From positions 1-7,165 of the forward strand of contig JAEWKL010000054.1 in NCBI GenBank assembly GCA_023386115.1: a DNA stretch of 7,165 bases. Reading direction: 5' to 3'. Each line of letters starts with the position of its first letter. Position 1 is the first letter of the stretch. The DNA is from Pseudomonadota bacterium (GTDB lineage: Bacteria; Pseudomonadota; Alphaproteobacteria; Rhizobiales; Beijerinckiaceae). The notes below the pieces were generated by a model. It had not been told where the DNA came from, did no database searches, and saw nothing but the letters and a program-made list of their open reading frames with translations. Position numbers and translations under genes: made by a program. This document shows positions 1-5,596 of the stretch, in pieces.

Positions 1-1519
1 GAACCGGGGCAGGCCCGCGCCAGGCCGGGTTCAAGTCCTCGGGGCGGCGGACGATGGCGGTCGAGGCCCGGTCCGGCCCGAGGGCCGCCACCGCCGCCTC
101 GGTCTCGGCACTGCGGACCGCCGACGCCCCCTTGCGGACCGGCAGCGTGCCCAGCGTCGTCACCACGGTCTCGATCGCCTGGCCGACTGCCTGCTGGCGC
201 TCGACGGCCAGCGCCCCGCTCGCCCGGTCGTTCTGGGCGAGCCGCAGGCCGCCGAGGGCGATCTCGTCGTAATAGGTGGCCAGCGCGCGCTCCTTCAGCA
301 CCTGGCGCGCCTTGTCGATCGCCTCGAGGGGGTCGCCCGCCAGCATCCGCTGGTAGAAGATCTCGGAGGGGGCGAGCGCCGGCCGGTCGCCCAGCATCAC
401 ATCGAGGAAGGAGAGGCGCTCGACGTGGCGGCCGAGCACCACCAGGCAGACGGTGATCGGGGTGGCGAGCACCAGCCCGACCGGGCCCCACAGGAAGGTC
501 CACAGGGTCGCGGCCAGGATCACCGCCACCGGCGACAGGCCGGTCGAGTGCCCGTAGAGCAGCGGCTCGATGACGTGGCCGGCGATCGGTTCGACGACCG
601 CGAACAGCAGGACCGTGGCGATCAGCATCGACCAGCCCGGATCGACCGCCGCAGCGAGGAGCAGCGGGAAGGCCATGCCGATCACCGCGCCGATATAGGG
701 CACGAAGCGCAGGATCGCCGCGAGCACGCCCCAGAGGATCGGGCTCGGCACGCCGATCAGCCACAGGCCGACGGCGATCACCACCCCGAAGGCGAAATTG
801 AGCCCGGCCTGGGCGAGGAAGAAGCGCGAGAGCCGCGCCACCGCATCGTCCATCGCCGCCGTGGTGGCGCGCAGGTCGCCGGAGCCGGCGAGCCGGATCG
901 CGCGATTGCGCAGGTCCTCGCGCTGGGCGAGGAAGAACAGGGTGAAGAGCAGGATCAGCCCGACCGTGGCGAGCGGGTGCAGCACCGGCGCCACGACGCT
1001 GCCGAGGGTCGAGAGCAGGCCCGCCTTCGGCTCGCGCACCTCGACCAGCATCGGCTTCTCGGCATCCGTGGGGCCGCGCGGCTTGGCGGGCTCCGGCGGC
1101 TGCAGGTCCTGGCTCAGGTCCTGCACCGCCTGGAACAGCCGCTCCAGGGTGGCGCCGCCGCCGGCCTGGGCGCGCAGGGCCCCGATCTTCTCGCGCATCG
1201 TGAGGGTGTAGCGCGGCAGGTCGGCGGCGAGCTGCGACGCCTCGTTGGCGATCAGGAGGCCGAGGCCCCCGATTCCCCCGAAGGTCGCCAGCACGACGAC
1301 CAGCACGGCGAGCGAGCGCGGCAGGCGCCGGCGCTGCAAGCCCCGCACCGCAGGCGCCAGCACGAAGCTGAGCAGCACCGCCAGGGTGATCGGCATCAGC
1401 ACGTCGCGTCCGAGCGACAGGATGGCGCCGATCGCCAGCACCAGCAGGCAGGCCGCCAGCGCCGTGAAGACCGGCATCGCGTCGCGCAGGCGGCGCGCCG
1501 TCACGGGATCGTCGATCAT
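1..1519 (-). CDS. AI-2E (PerM) family transporter, N-terminal 506 residues, C-terminus beyond the left edge
   Basis: This is an integral inner-membrane protein of the AI-2E/PerM family. Members have been linked to export of autoinducer-2 or to Na+(Li+)/H+ antiport, and the substrate here cannot be told. The frame is open without a stop from an ATG at 1519 to the window edge. A purine-rich AGAGG lies just ahead of the start. Hydrophobic segments fall at about residues 17-35, 40-58, 70-90, 180-198, 238-258, 262-290, 297-322 and 328-362. Family hallmarks are RFVPYIGAVIG (271-281), the IEPLLYG stretch (317-323) followed by GLSPVAVI, and LWGPVGLVLATP (343-354). Residues 138-168 form a Pro- and charge-rich insert in the large loop before TM4. 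After the last membrane segment, residues 370-506 continue as a soluble tail that is still open at the edge. E. coli PerM is only about 350 residues long, so this is a long-tailed version. The gene lies 140 bp downstream of the receiver gene on the same strand. The family call is firm and the function is not. Confidence 0.9.
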   Translation of the reverse strand, partial: MIDDPVTARRLRDAMPVFTALAACLLVLAIGAILSLGRDVLMPITLAVLLSFVLAPAVRGLQRRRLPRSLAVLVVVLATFGGIGGLGLLIANEASQLAADLPRYTLTMREKIGALRAQAGGGATLERLFQAVQDLSQDLQPPEPAKPRGPTDAEKPMLVEVREPKAGLLSTLGSVVAPVLHPLATVGLILLFTLFFLAQREDLRNRAIRLAGSGDLRATTAAMDDAVARLSRFFLAQAGLNFAFGVVIAVGLWLIGVPSPILWGVLAAILRFVPYIGAVIGMAFPLLLAAAVDPGWSMLIATVLLFAVVEPIAGHVIEPLLYGHSTGLSPVAVILAATLWTFLWGPVGLVLATPITVCLVVLGRHVERLSFLDVMLGDRPALAPSEIFYQRMLAGDPLEAIDKARQVLKERALATYYDEIALGGLRLAQNDRASGALAVERQQAVGQAIETVVTTLGTLPVRKGASAVRSAETEAAVAALGPDRASTAIVRRPEDLNPAWRGPAPV

Positions 1520-1568
1520 CGGCCTCTCATATCGTCGTGCCCTCGCATCGACGCGTCGGTGCGAAGGC

Positions 1569-1620
1569 GTTCGGCGCATCGGCGCCGGCGCCCGTTCGGG
1601 CTGAGCCGGCGCCGTCGAAC
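1569..1620. repeat. Nested GC-rich inverted repeat between receiver gene and AI-2E gene
   Basis: A 10-bp stem, CGGCGCCGGC (1580-1589) with GCCGGCGCCG (1605-1614), encloses a second small hairpin GCCCG-TT-CGGGC (1590-1601) and an unpaired TGA. Outside it, GTTCG (1569-1573) can pair with CGAAC (1616-1620) across an internal loop. It starts 40 bp past the receiver stop codon on the minus strand. No T-tract follows on either strand, so it is not a standard intrinsic terminator. It could be a factor-assisted terminator, an mRNA-stabilising hairpin or a dispersed palindromic repeat. Confidence 0.5.
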
Positions 1621-1659
1621 GGACCCGTCCGACGGCGCTGCGGTCTCACCCGCCGGAAC

Positions 1660-2037
1660 TTACGGAGTGGGCGGCGTGCCGAGGGCGGCGCCGATCTGGG
1701 TCAGGAGCTTCGAGAAGTCGACGGGCTTCGGGTGGTAATCGTCGCAGCCGGCCTGGATCACCTTCTCGCGGTCGCCCGACATGGCGTGGGCGGTGAGCGC
1801 GATGATCGGGATCCGGGCGGTCTCGGCATCGGACTTGAGGGCGCGGGCCGCCGACCAGCCGTCGAGCACCGGCAGGTTCATGTCGAGCAGGATGATGTCG
1901 GGCCGGCTGGTGCGGGCCTTCATCACCCCCTCCTCACCGTCATGGGCGAGCACCACCTCGTAGCCCCGCCGCTTGAGCCGCCGGGAGAGGAAATCCCAGA
2001 TTTCCTCGTGGTCCTCGACGAGAAGGATCTTCGCCAC
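1660..2037 (-). CDS. Single-domain response regulator (CheY-like receiver), 125 aa
   Basis: This is a stand-alone phosphoacceptor receiver with no output domain, so it should act by protein-protein contact in a two-component relay. Counting from the GTG start at 2037, the acidic pocket is E8/D9 (ILLVEDH), the phosphoacceptor is D52 (ILLDMNLPVLDG), the switch residues are T82 (ALTAHAM) and Y101, and the conserved lysine is K104 (YHPKPVDF). The Y-x-x-K spacing matches CheY. The residue before K104 is Pro, where Thr is common in related receivers (TKP). I chose GTG at 2037 because GGAG sits 8 nt ahead of it and the receiver fold begins there. An in-frame ATG at 2121 would add a 28-residue Arg/Gly-rich leader that is encoded across a strong palindrome, which looks non-coding. 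No histidine kinase is visible nearby. The gene lies 161 bp downstream of glgX and 140 bp upstream of the AI-2E gene, all on the same strand. Its partner kinase and pathway are unknown. Confidence 0.9.
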   Translation of the reverse strand: MAKILLVEDHEEIWDFLSRRLKRRGYEVVLAHDGEEGVMKARTSRPDIILLDMNLPVLDGWSAARALKSDAETARIPIIALTAHAMSGDREKVIQAGCDDYHPKPVDFSKLLTQIGAALGTPPTP

Positions 2038-2045
2038 CGCCCCCA

Positions 2046-2049
2046 CTCC
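2046..2049 (-). promoter_or_regulatory. Ribosome binding site of the receiver gene
   Basis: GGAG on the minus strand lies 8 nt before the GTG at 2037. It supports the GTG over the upstream in-frame ATG at 2121, which has no comparable site. Confidence 0.6.
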
Positions 2050-2066
2050 ACGCTCGCGCCGGCCAT

Positions 2067-2092
2067 CAGGGCGGCCGGTCCGGCCGCCCCTG
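2067..2092. repeat. Near-perfect 21-bp palindrome upstream of the receiver gene
   Basis: GGGCGGCCGG (2069-2078) and CCGGCCGCCC (2080-2089) are exact reverse complements around a single T. CA/TG extends the arms by two pairs past a one-base bulge (2067-2068 with 2091-2092). It lies about 30 bp ahead of the receiver's GTG, so it would fall in the leader mRNA or serve as a dyad DNA site. There is no following T-tract. Confidence 0.55.
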
Positions 2093-2122
2093 GCATCGCG
2101 CCTGTTCGACCAAGCCCTCATA

Positions 2123-2156
2123 CACGCCCGGCCCCGCTGACGCAGGGGCGGGCGTG
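2123..2156 (-). terminator. Hairpin after glgX, probable terminator without a T-tract
   Basis: CACGCCCG (2123-2130) pairs with CGGGCGTG (2149-2156). After a one-base bulge, CCCC (2132-2135) pairs with GGGG (2145-2148), and GC pairs again around a TGAC loop. The hairpin lies 42 bp past the glgX stop on the minus strand. The stability and position fit the end of the glgX transcript. The missing T-run means it could instead be a processing or protective hairpin. Confidence 0.5.
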
Positions 2157-2198
2157 GCCTCTCAGGCCCCCCTCAAGGTGGGTCACCCCGCCCGGGTG

Positions 2199-4484
2199 TC
2201 ACCCCTCCGGTGGCAACCCGAACGCCACGCACTCGGATTCCGCCCGCTCGAAGGCCTGGATCACGTGCTGGTAGGAGCGCCAGGTCTCGCTCGAATGATC
2301 GACGTCGGTGGGGCGCAGCACGAACATCAGCATCGAGCGGCCGGTGACCGCGTAGGTGTCGCCGACGGGGAACCGGGCGAGGTCCTGGGTGTCGGGCAGG
2401 TTCGTGTCGAGCACCCGCATCCAGGCATCGCCCCCCACCACCTCCGGCAGGGTGAACTCCACCACGTCGTGATAGGCGTTGAACAGCAGCATCAGGGTCG
2501 CCTCGCCGCCGCGCCGGTGGATGCCGCTCGATTGTGCCCGGCCGTCGAGGACGACGGCGAGGGAGCGGGCGCCGCCGTCGTTCCAGTTCTCCGGGGTCAT
2601 CTCGGTCCCGGCCGGGGTGAGCCAGCTCACGTCCTTGACGCCGAGCTCGGCGTCGAAGGCGCCGGTGAGGAAGCGCCCGCGGCTCAGCATCGGCAAGGAC
2701 TTGCGCAGGATCAGCAGGCGCTGGGTGAACTCGGTCAGATCCCGCTCGTCCTCGCCGATCGCCTCCCAGTCGATCCAGGAGATCTCGTTGTCCTGGCAAT
2801 AGGCGTTGTTGTTGCCCTTCTGGGTGCGGGCGAACTCGTCGCCGGCGAGCAGCATCGGCGTGCCGCGGGACAGGAGCAGGGTCGCCAGCAGGTTGCGCAT
2901 CTGGCGCAGGCGCACGGCGCGGATCTCCGGATCGTCGGTCGGTCCCTCGGCGCCGTAATTGTAGGACAGGTTGTGGGAGTGGCCGTCCCGGTTGTCCTCG
3001 CCGTTCGCCGCATTGTGCTTCTCGTTGTACGAGACCGTGTCGGCGAGGGTGAAGCCGTCATGGGCGGTGATGAAGTTCACCGAGGCCCAGGGGCGCCGGC
3101 CGCGCTTGTTGAACTTGTCGGCCGAGCCGGTGAGGCGGGAGGCGAGCGCCGGAAGCAGGCCCTCGTCGCCTTTCCAGTACCCTCGCACCTCATCGCGAAA
3201 CCGGTCGTTCCACTCGGCCCAGCCGGGCGGGAAGCCGCCGACCTGGTAACCGCCCGGGCCGCAATCCCACGGCTCGGCGATCAGCTTGACGGAGGACAGG
3301 ACCGGGTCCTGGCGGCAGGAATCGAGGAAGCCGCCGCCCTCGTCGAAGCCGTAGGGCTCGCGGCCGAGGATCGTCGCGAGGTCGAAGCGGAAACCGTCGA
3401 CCCGCATCTCGGTCGCCCAGTAGCGAAGCGAATCCGTCACCATCTGCAGCACCCGCGGATGCGAGAGGTTGACGGTGTTTCCGGTGCCGGTGTCGTTGAT
3501 GTAGTAGCGCTTCTGGTCCGGCAGCAGCCGGTAGTACGAGGCGTTGTCGATCCCCTTGAACGACAGGGTCGGGCCCTTCTCGTTGCCCTCCGCGGTGTGG
3601 TTGTAGACCACGTCGAGGATCACCTCGAGGCCGGCGCCGTGCATGCGCGCCACCATCTCCTTGAACTCGGAGAAGGCGAAGTCCGGAACGGCGGCGTAGC
3701 GGCGGGCGGGAGCGAAGAACGAGAGGGTATTGTACCCCCAGTAGTTCACCAGGTCCTTCTCGAGCAGGTAGCTGTCGTTGACGAAGGAGTGGATCGGCAG
3801 GAGTTCGACCGAGGTGACGCCGAGGCTGCGGATATAGGCCAGCACCTCAGGGGTGCCGAGCCCCGCATAGGTGCCACGCAGGCGCTCGGGCACCGCCGGG
3901 TGGAGCTTGGTGAAGCCCTTGACGTGCGTCTCGTAGAAGACCGTCTTGTCCCAGGGCACGTTCGGCTTCTGGTCGCGGCCCCAGGTGAAGGCGGGGTCGA
4001 TCACCCGGCACTTGCGGGTATAGGGCGCGCTGTCGCGGCTGTCGAAGGTGGTGTCGTCGCCGCTCTCCATCACGTAGCCGAACAGGGCCGGGTTCCAGGT
4101 GACGGAGCCGACGAGCGCCTTGGCGTAGGGATCGAGGAGCAGCTTGTTGGGGTTGAAGCGGTGGCCGGCCTCCGGCTCGTAGGGGCCGTGGACGCGGTAG
4201 GCGTAGATCGTGCCGGGGCGGGCGTCGGGCAGGTAGCCGTGCCAGACCTCGTCGGTGTATTCGGGCAGGGCGATCCGCTCGATCTCGGTCTCGCCGGAAT
4301 CGTCGAACAGGCACAGCTCGACCTTGGTGGCGTGCGCCGAGAACAGCGCGAAGTTGACGCCGAGACCGTCCCAGGTGGCGCCCAGGGGGAAGGGCTGGCC
4401 CTCGCTGATGCGCGAGGTGCGCCGGGCCGGGGGCGAGGCCGCCGGGGCGTCCGGGGCGGGCTTGGACGTGAGTTCCATGTTCAT
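2199..4484 (-). CDS. glgX: Glycogen debranching enzyme GlgX (GH13, CBM48), 761 aa
   Basis: This cytoplasmic enzyme hydrolyses alpha-1,6 branch points of glycogen, mainly the short limit-dextrin branches left by glycogen phosphorylase. The N-terminal CBM48/E-set domain covers about residues 26-165 (PFPLGATWDGLGVNFALFSA, then WHGYLP and YAYRVHGPY). The GH13 barrel follows, with the four conserved regions: DVVYNH (291-296), GFRFD with nucleophile D368, LIAEPW with acid/base E404, and FITAHD with transition-state Asp D476. NEKHN and the NNNAYCQDNEISW stretch (558-570) are typical of GlgX/TreX-type debranchers. The C-terminal beta domain runs from about 640 to 726 and is followed by a short tail. 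Length is slightly above the usual 650-720 residues. ATG codons at 4484 and 4478 are both possible starts, and neither has a clear Shine-Dalgarno site. The gene diverges from the CBS-domain gene across 195 bp. No other glg gene is visible in the window. Confidence 0.96.
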   Translation of the reverse strand: MNMELTSKPAPDAPAASPPARRTSRISEGQPFPLGATWDGLGVNFALFSAHATKVELCLFDDSGETEIERIALPEYTDEVWHGYLPDARPGTIYAYRVHGPYEPEAGHRFNPNKLLLDPYAKALVGSVTWNPALFGYVMESGDDTTFDSRDSAPYTRKCRVIDPAFTWGRDQKPNVPWDKTVFYETHVKGFTKLHPAVPERLRGTYAGLGTPEVLAYIRSLGVTSVELLPIHSFVNDSYLLEKDLVNYWGYNTLSFFAPARRYAAVPDFAFSEFKEMVARMHGAGLEVILDVVYNHTAEGNEKGPTLSFKGIDNASYYRLLPDQKRYYINDTGTGNTVNLSHPRVLQMVTDSLRYWATEMRVDGFRFDLATILGREPYGFDEGGGFLDSCRQDPVLSSVKLIAEPWDCGPGGYQVGGFPPGWAEWNDRFRDEVRGYWKGDEGLLPALASRLTGSADKFNKRGRRPWASVNFITAHDGFTLADTVSYNEKHNAANGEDNRDGHSHNLSYNYGAEGPTDDPEIRAVRLRQMRNLLATLLLSRGTPMLLAGDEFARTQKGNNNAYCQDNEISWIDWEAIGEDERDLTEFTQRLLILRKSLPMLSRGRFLTGAFDAELGVKDVSWLTPAGTEMTPENWNDGGARSLAVVLDGRAQSSGIHRRGGEATLMLLFNAYHDVVEFTLPEVVGGDAWMRVLDTNLPDTQDLARFPVGDTYAVTGRSMLMFVLRPTDVDHSSETWRSYQHVIQAFERAESECVAFGLPPEG

Positions 4485-4679
4485 GGGGGCGTACGACGAT
4501 CCCGGAGGCGAGAAGCCTGACTGTGGGCTGAACGCGCCGGCCCTCGCCCAAGCTCCCGTCCCGCCGTCAAAATTTCACCGGTGTGATGTCGGGCAGGAAT
4601 CGCGCCGCGCTCCGGAGCCGCCGCCGCCGCCGCGTGTTGCCGAGATCACAGGCAGGATCTCGGAACGGCGGGGAGCCCG
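4485..4679. promoter_or_regulatory. Divergent intergenic region between glgX and the CBS-domain gene
   Basis: Both genes must be transcribed outward from these 195 bp. The middle holds the only AT-rich patch (AAAATTT, 4569-4575), followed at once by the perfect palindrome CACCGGTG (4576-4583) within a longer imperfect dyad. On the glgX strand TTGACG (4570-4565) resembles a -35 box, but no convincing -10 lies at the right distance. Five GCC triplets in tandem begin at 4617. The promoter role follows from gene orientation, and no exact promoter can be assigned. Confidence 0.45.
4640..4663. promoter_or_regulatory. 8-bp inverted repeat just upstream of the CBS gene start
   Basis: CCGAGATC (4640-4647) and GATCTCGG (4656-4663) are exact reverse complements separated by 8 bp. 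The right arm ends 16 bp before the CBS gene ATG and 6 bp before its GGGGAG ribosome site. It could be a repressor operator read as DNA or a leader-RNA hairpin. The AT content inside the arms is unlike the all-GC hairpins elsewhere in the window. Confidence 0.5.
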
Positions 4680-5108
4680 ATGAGCGCGACGGTCGCGGAC
4701 GTGATGAGCAGGGACGTGGAGTTCATTCCCGGCGAGGCACCGGTGCAGGAGGCCGCGGTGCTGATGGGCGAGCTCGATGTCGGCGCCCTGCCGGTCGGCA
4801 CGCCGGATGCCCTCGACGGCGTGATCACCGACCGGGACATCCTCTACCGGGTCGTCGCCCAGGGGCACGACCCGCGGACCCTCCGGGTGAGCGAGGTGCT
4901 GTCGCGCCCGGTCGTGTCCTGCGCGGAGACCGACCCTGTGCGCACCGCCCTCGACCTGATGGCCGCCCACCACGTCCGGCGCCTGCCGGTGCGGGACGCG
5001 GGCGGGCGCGTCATCGGCTGGGTCACCCTGGCGGACCTGTCGCGGGCGCTGCTGCTCGGCGGAGACGCGCTCCAGACCTCGCTCAAGCGCCTGACCGAGG
5101 AGGCGTGA
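4680..5108 (+). CDS. Tandem CBS-domain protein, Hrp1-like, 142 aa
   Basis: This small soluble protein consists only of a Bateman module, two CBS domains that usually bind adenosine nucleotides (AMP, ATP, NAD or related) and report energy state. CBS1 spans about residues 3-60 (VADVMSRDV, then GALPVG and GVITDRDI), and CBS2 about 68-127 (VSEVLSRPVV, then HHVRRLPV and GWVTLADL). The conserved GV(I)TDRD and the equivalent VTLAD strand-turn motifs, which contact ribose in known CBS structures, are present. Length and layout match Mycobacterium tuberculosis Hrp1 (about 143 aa), although that comparison is from memory. The ATG at 4680 is preceded by GGGGAG with a 4-nt spacer. It is the only plus-strand gene in the window. 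It diverges from glgX and is followed by a strong hairpin, so it is probably monocistronic. The ligand and target protein are unknown. Confidence 0.92.
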   Translation: MSATVADVMSRDVEFIPGEAPVQEAAVLMGELDVGALPVGTPDALDGVITDRDILYRVVAQGHDPRTLRVSEVLSRPVVSCAETDPVRTALDLMAAHHVRRLPVRDAGGRVIGWVTLADLSRALLLGGDALQTSLKRLTEEA

Positions 5109-5111
5109 CCA

Positions 5112-5148
5112 AGCGGACTTGCGGTGGCGGGCCACCGCGTCGTCCGCT
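5112..5148 (+). terminator. Compound hairpin after the CBS gene, terminator
   Basis: The outer stem AGCGGAC (5112-5118) pairs with GTCCGCT (5142-5148). The inner stem GCGGTGGC (5121-5128) pairs with GCCACCGC (5131-5138) around a tiny loop. It begins 4 bp after the stop codon, and a moderately T-rich run (CAGGTTCTTGGTGTGT) follows. Because the next gene converges from the right, it may stop transcripts from both sides. Confidence 0.65.
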
Positions 5149-5210
5149 CAGGTTCTTGGTGTGTCGCTGGTTTTCGTCGCCAAACCGGCAACCACTTTCA
5201 CACAGTCTGC

Positions 5211-5492
5211 TCAGAGGTCGGCCGCGGCGGTGGCGTTGGCCGCCTCGTTGGCACGCTCGGCCTCCAGGATGGTCTGACGGGCGAGGTAGCGGGTCACCAG
5301 CGCCTCGACGTCGCGGATGGTCTCCTCGACGAGGTGTTCCTGGAGCCGGGCGCGGGGATCGTCGGCCTGCAGGTTCTCGCGCTCCTGAAGCCGGCGCATG
5401 GCCTGCTTGACCACCTGGTAGACCGCCTCGCGCTCCTCGCGGCTCATCGCCGGGGAGACGGCCCGGGCGACCAGGTCCGTGAAATCGGACAT
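5211..5492 (-). CDS. Hypothetical helical protein, 93 aa
   Basis: I do not recognise a named family with certainty. The protein is charged and predicted mostly alpha-helical, with no signal peptide, membrane segment or metal-binding cysteine or histidine motif. Residues 18-40 (REEREAVYQVVKQAMRRLQ) and 48-80 (ARLQEHLVEETIRDVEALV) read as two amphipathic helices joined by a short acidic/proline turn (QADDPRA). The C-terminus (81-93) is Ala/Asn-rich and likely disordered. The R..VY....A...L motif followed by a second helix ending in I..VE resembles a helical motif I recall from uncharacterised Hyphomicrobiales proteins, but that is only a recollection. The ATG at 5492 has a weak, distant AAGGA (about 13 nt away). 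The gene lies 104 bp downstream of the KpsE-like gene on the same strand and converges with the CBS gene. Codon use matches the neighbours, and the frame is the only one there with plausible protein character. Confidence 0.7.
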   Translation of the reverse strand: MSDFTDLVARAVSPAMSREEREAVYQVVKQAMRRLQERENLQADDPRARLQEHLVEETIRDVEALVTRYLARQTILEAERANEAANATAAADL

Positions 5493-5566
5493 CGGGGTGC
5501 TGCTCGTCCTTCACGTCGCGGGCGCTCCTTGACGGCGCCCCGGCCCGCTTCATCGCACGACCCGCG

Positions 5567-5585
5567 CCGGGACCGAAGGCCCCGG
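5567..5585 (-). terminator. Terminator-like hairpin after the KpsE-like gene
   Basis: On the minus strand CCGGGGCC and GGTCCCGG form an 8-bp stem (one G-U pair) around a TTC loop, 11 bp after the KpsE-like stop codon. No T-run follows. Position and strength suggest a transcript end or a stabilising 3' hairpin. If it terminates, the 93-residue gene needs its own promoter in the remaining 74 bp. Confidence 0.4.
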
Positions 5586-5596
5586 CGTGTCGGCTC

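Noticed and set aside
425..1738. A 437-codon plus-strand frame rich in His, Arg, Gln and Asp
   Set aside because: It is antisense to the AI-2E gene and runs across the intergenic repeat. The composition is typical of an antisense shadow and there is no supporting ribosome site.
2038..2121. N-terminal extension of the receiver starting from the ATG at 2121
   Set aside because: The extra 28 residues are Arg/Gly-rich, are encoded over a perfect palindrome, and lack a ribosome site, while the GTG at 2037 has GGAG 8 nt upstream.
2154..4520. A 788-codon open frame on the plus strand, antisense to glgX
   Set aside because: It lies fully opposite a gene with all GH13 motifs. Its translation is a low-complexity mix of Gly, Val, Glu, Arg and His with no domain pattern, as expected from the mirror frame of a GC-rich gene.
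4617..4634. Tandem GCC triplets upstream of the CBS gene
   Set aside because: Only five GCC units plus a GCG are present, within the range expected by chance at this GC content, and they lie outside any coding frame I accept.
5169..5186. GGTTT/AAACC 5-bp hairpin between the CBS gene and the 93-residue gene
   Set aside because: The stem is short with an 8-nt loop and lacks a T-run on the relevant strand, so it is too weak to call as a terminator.
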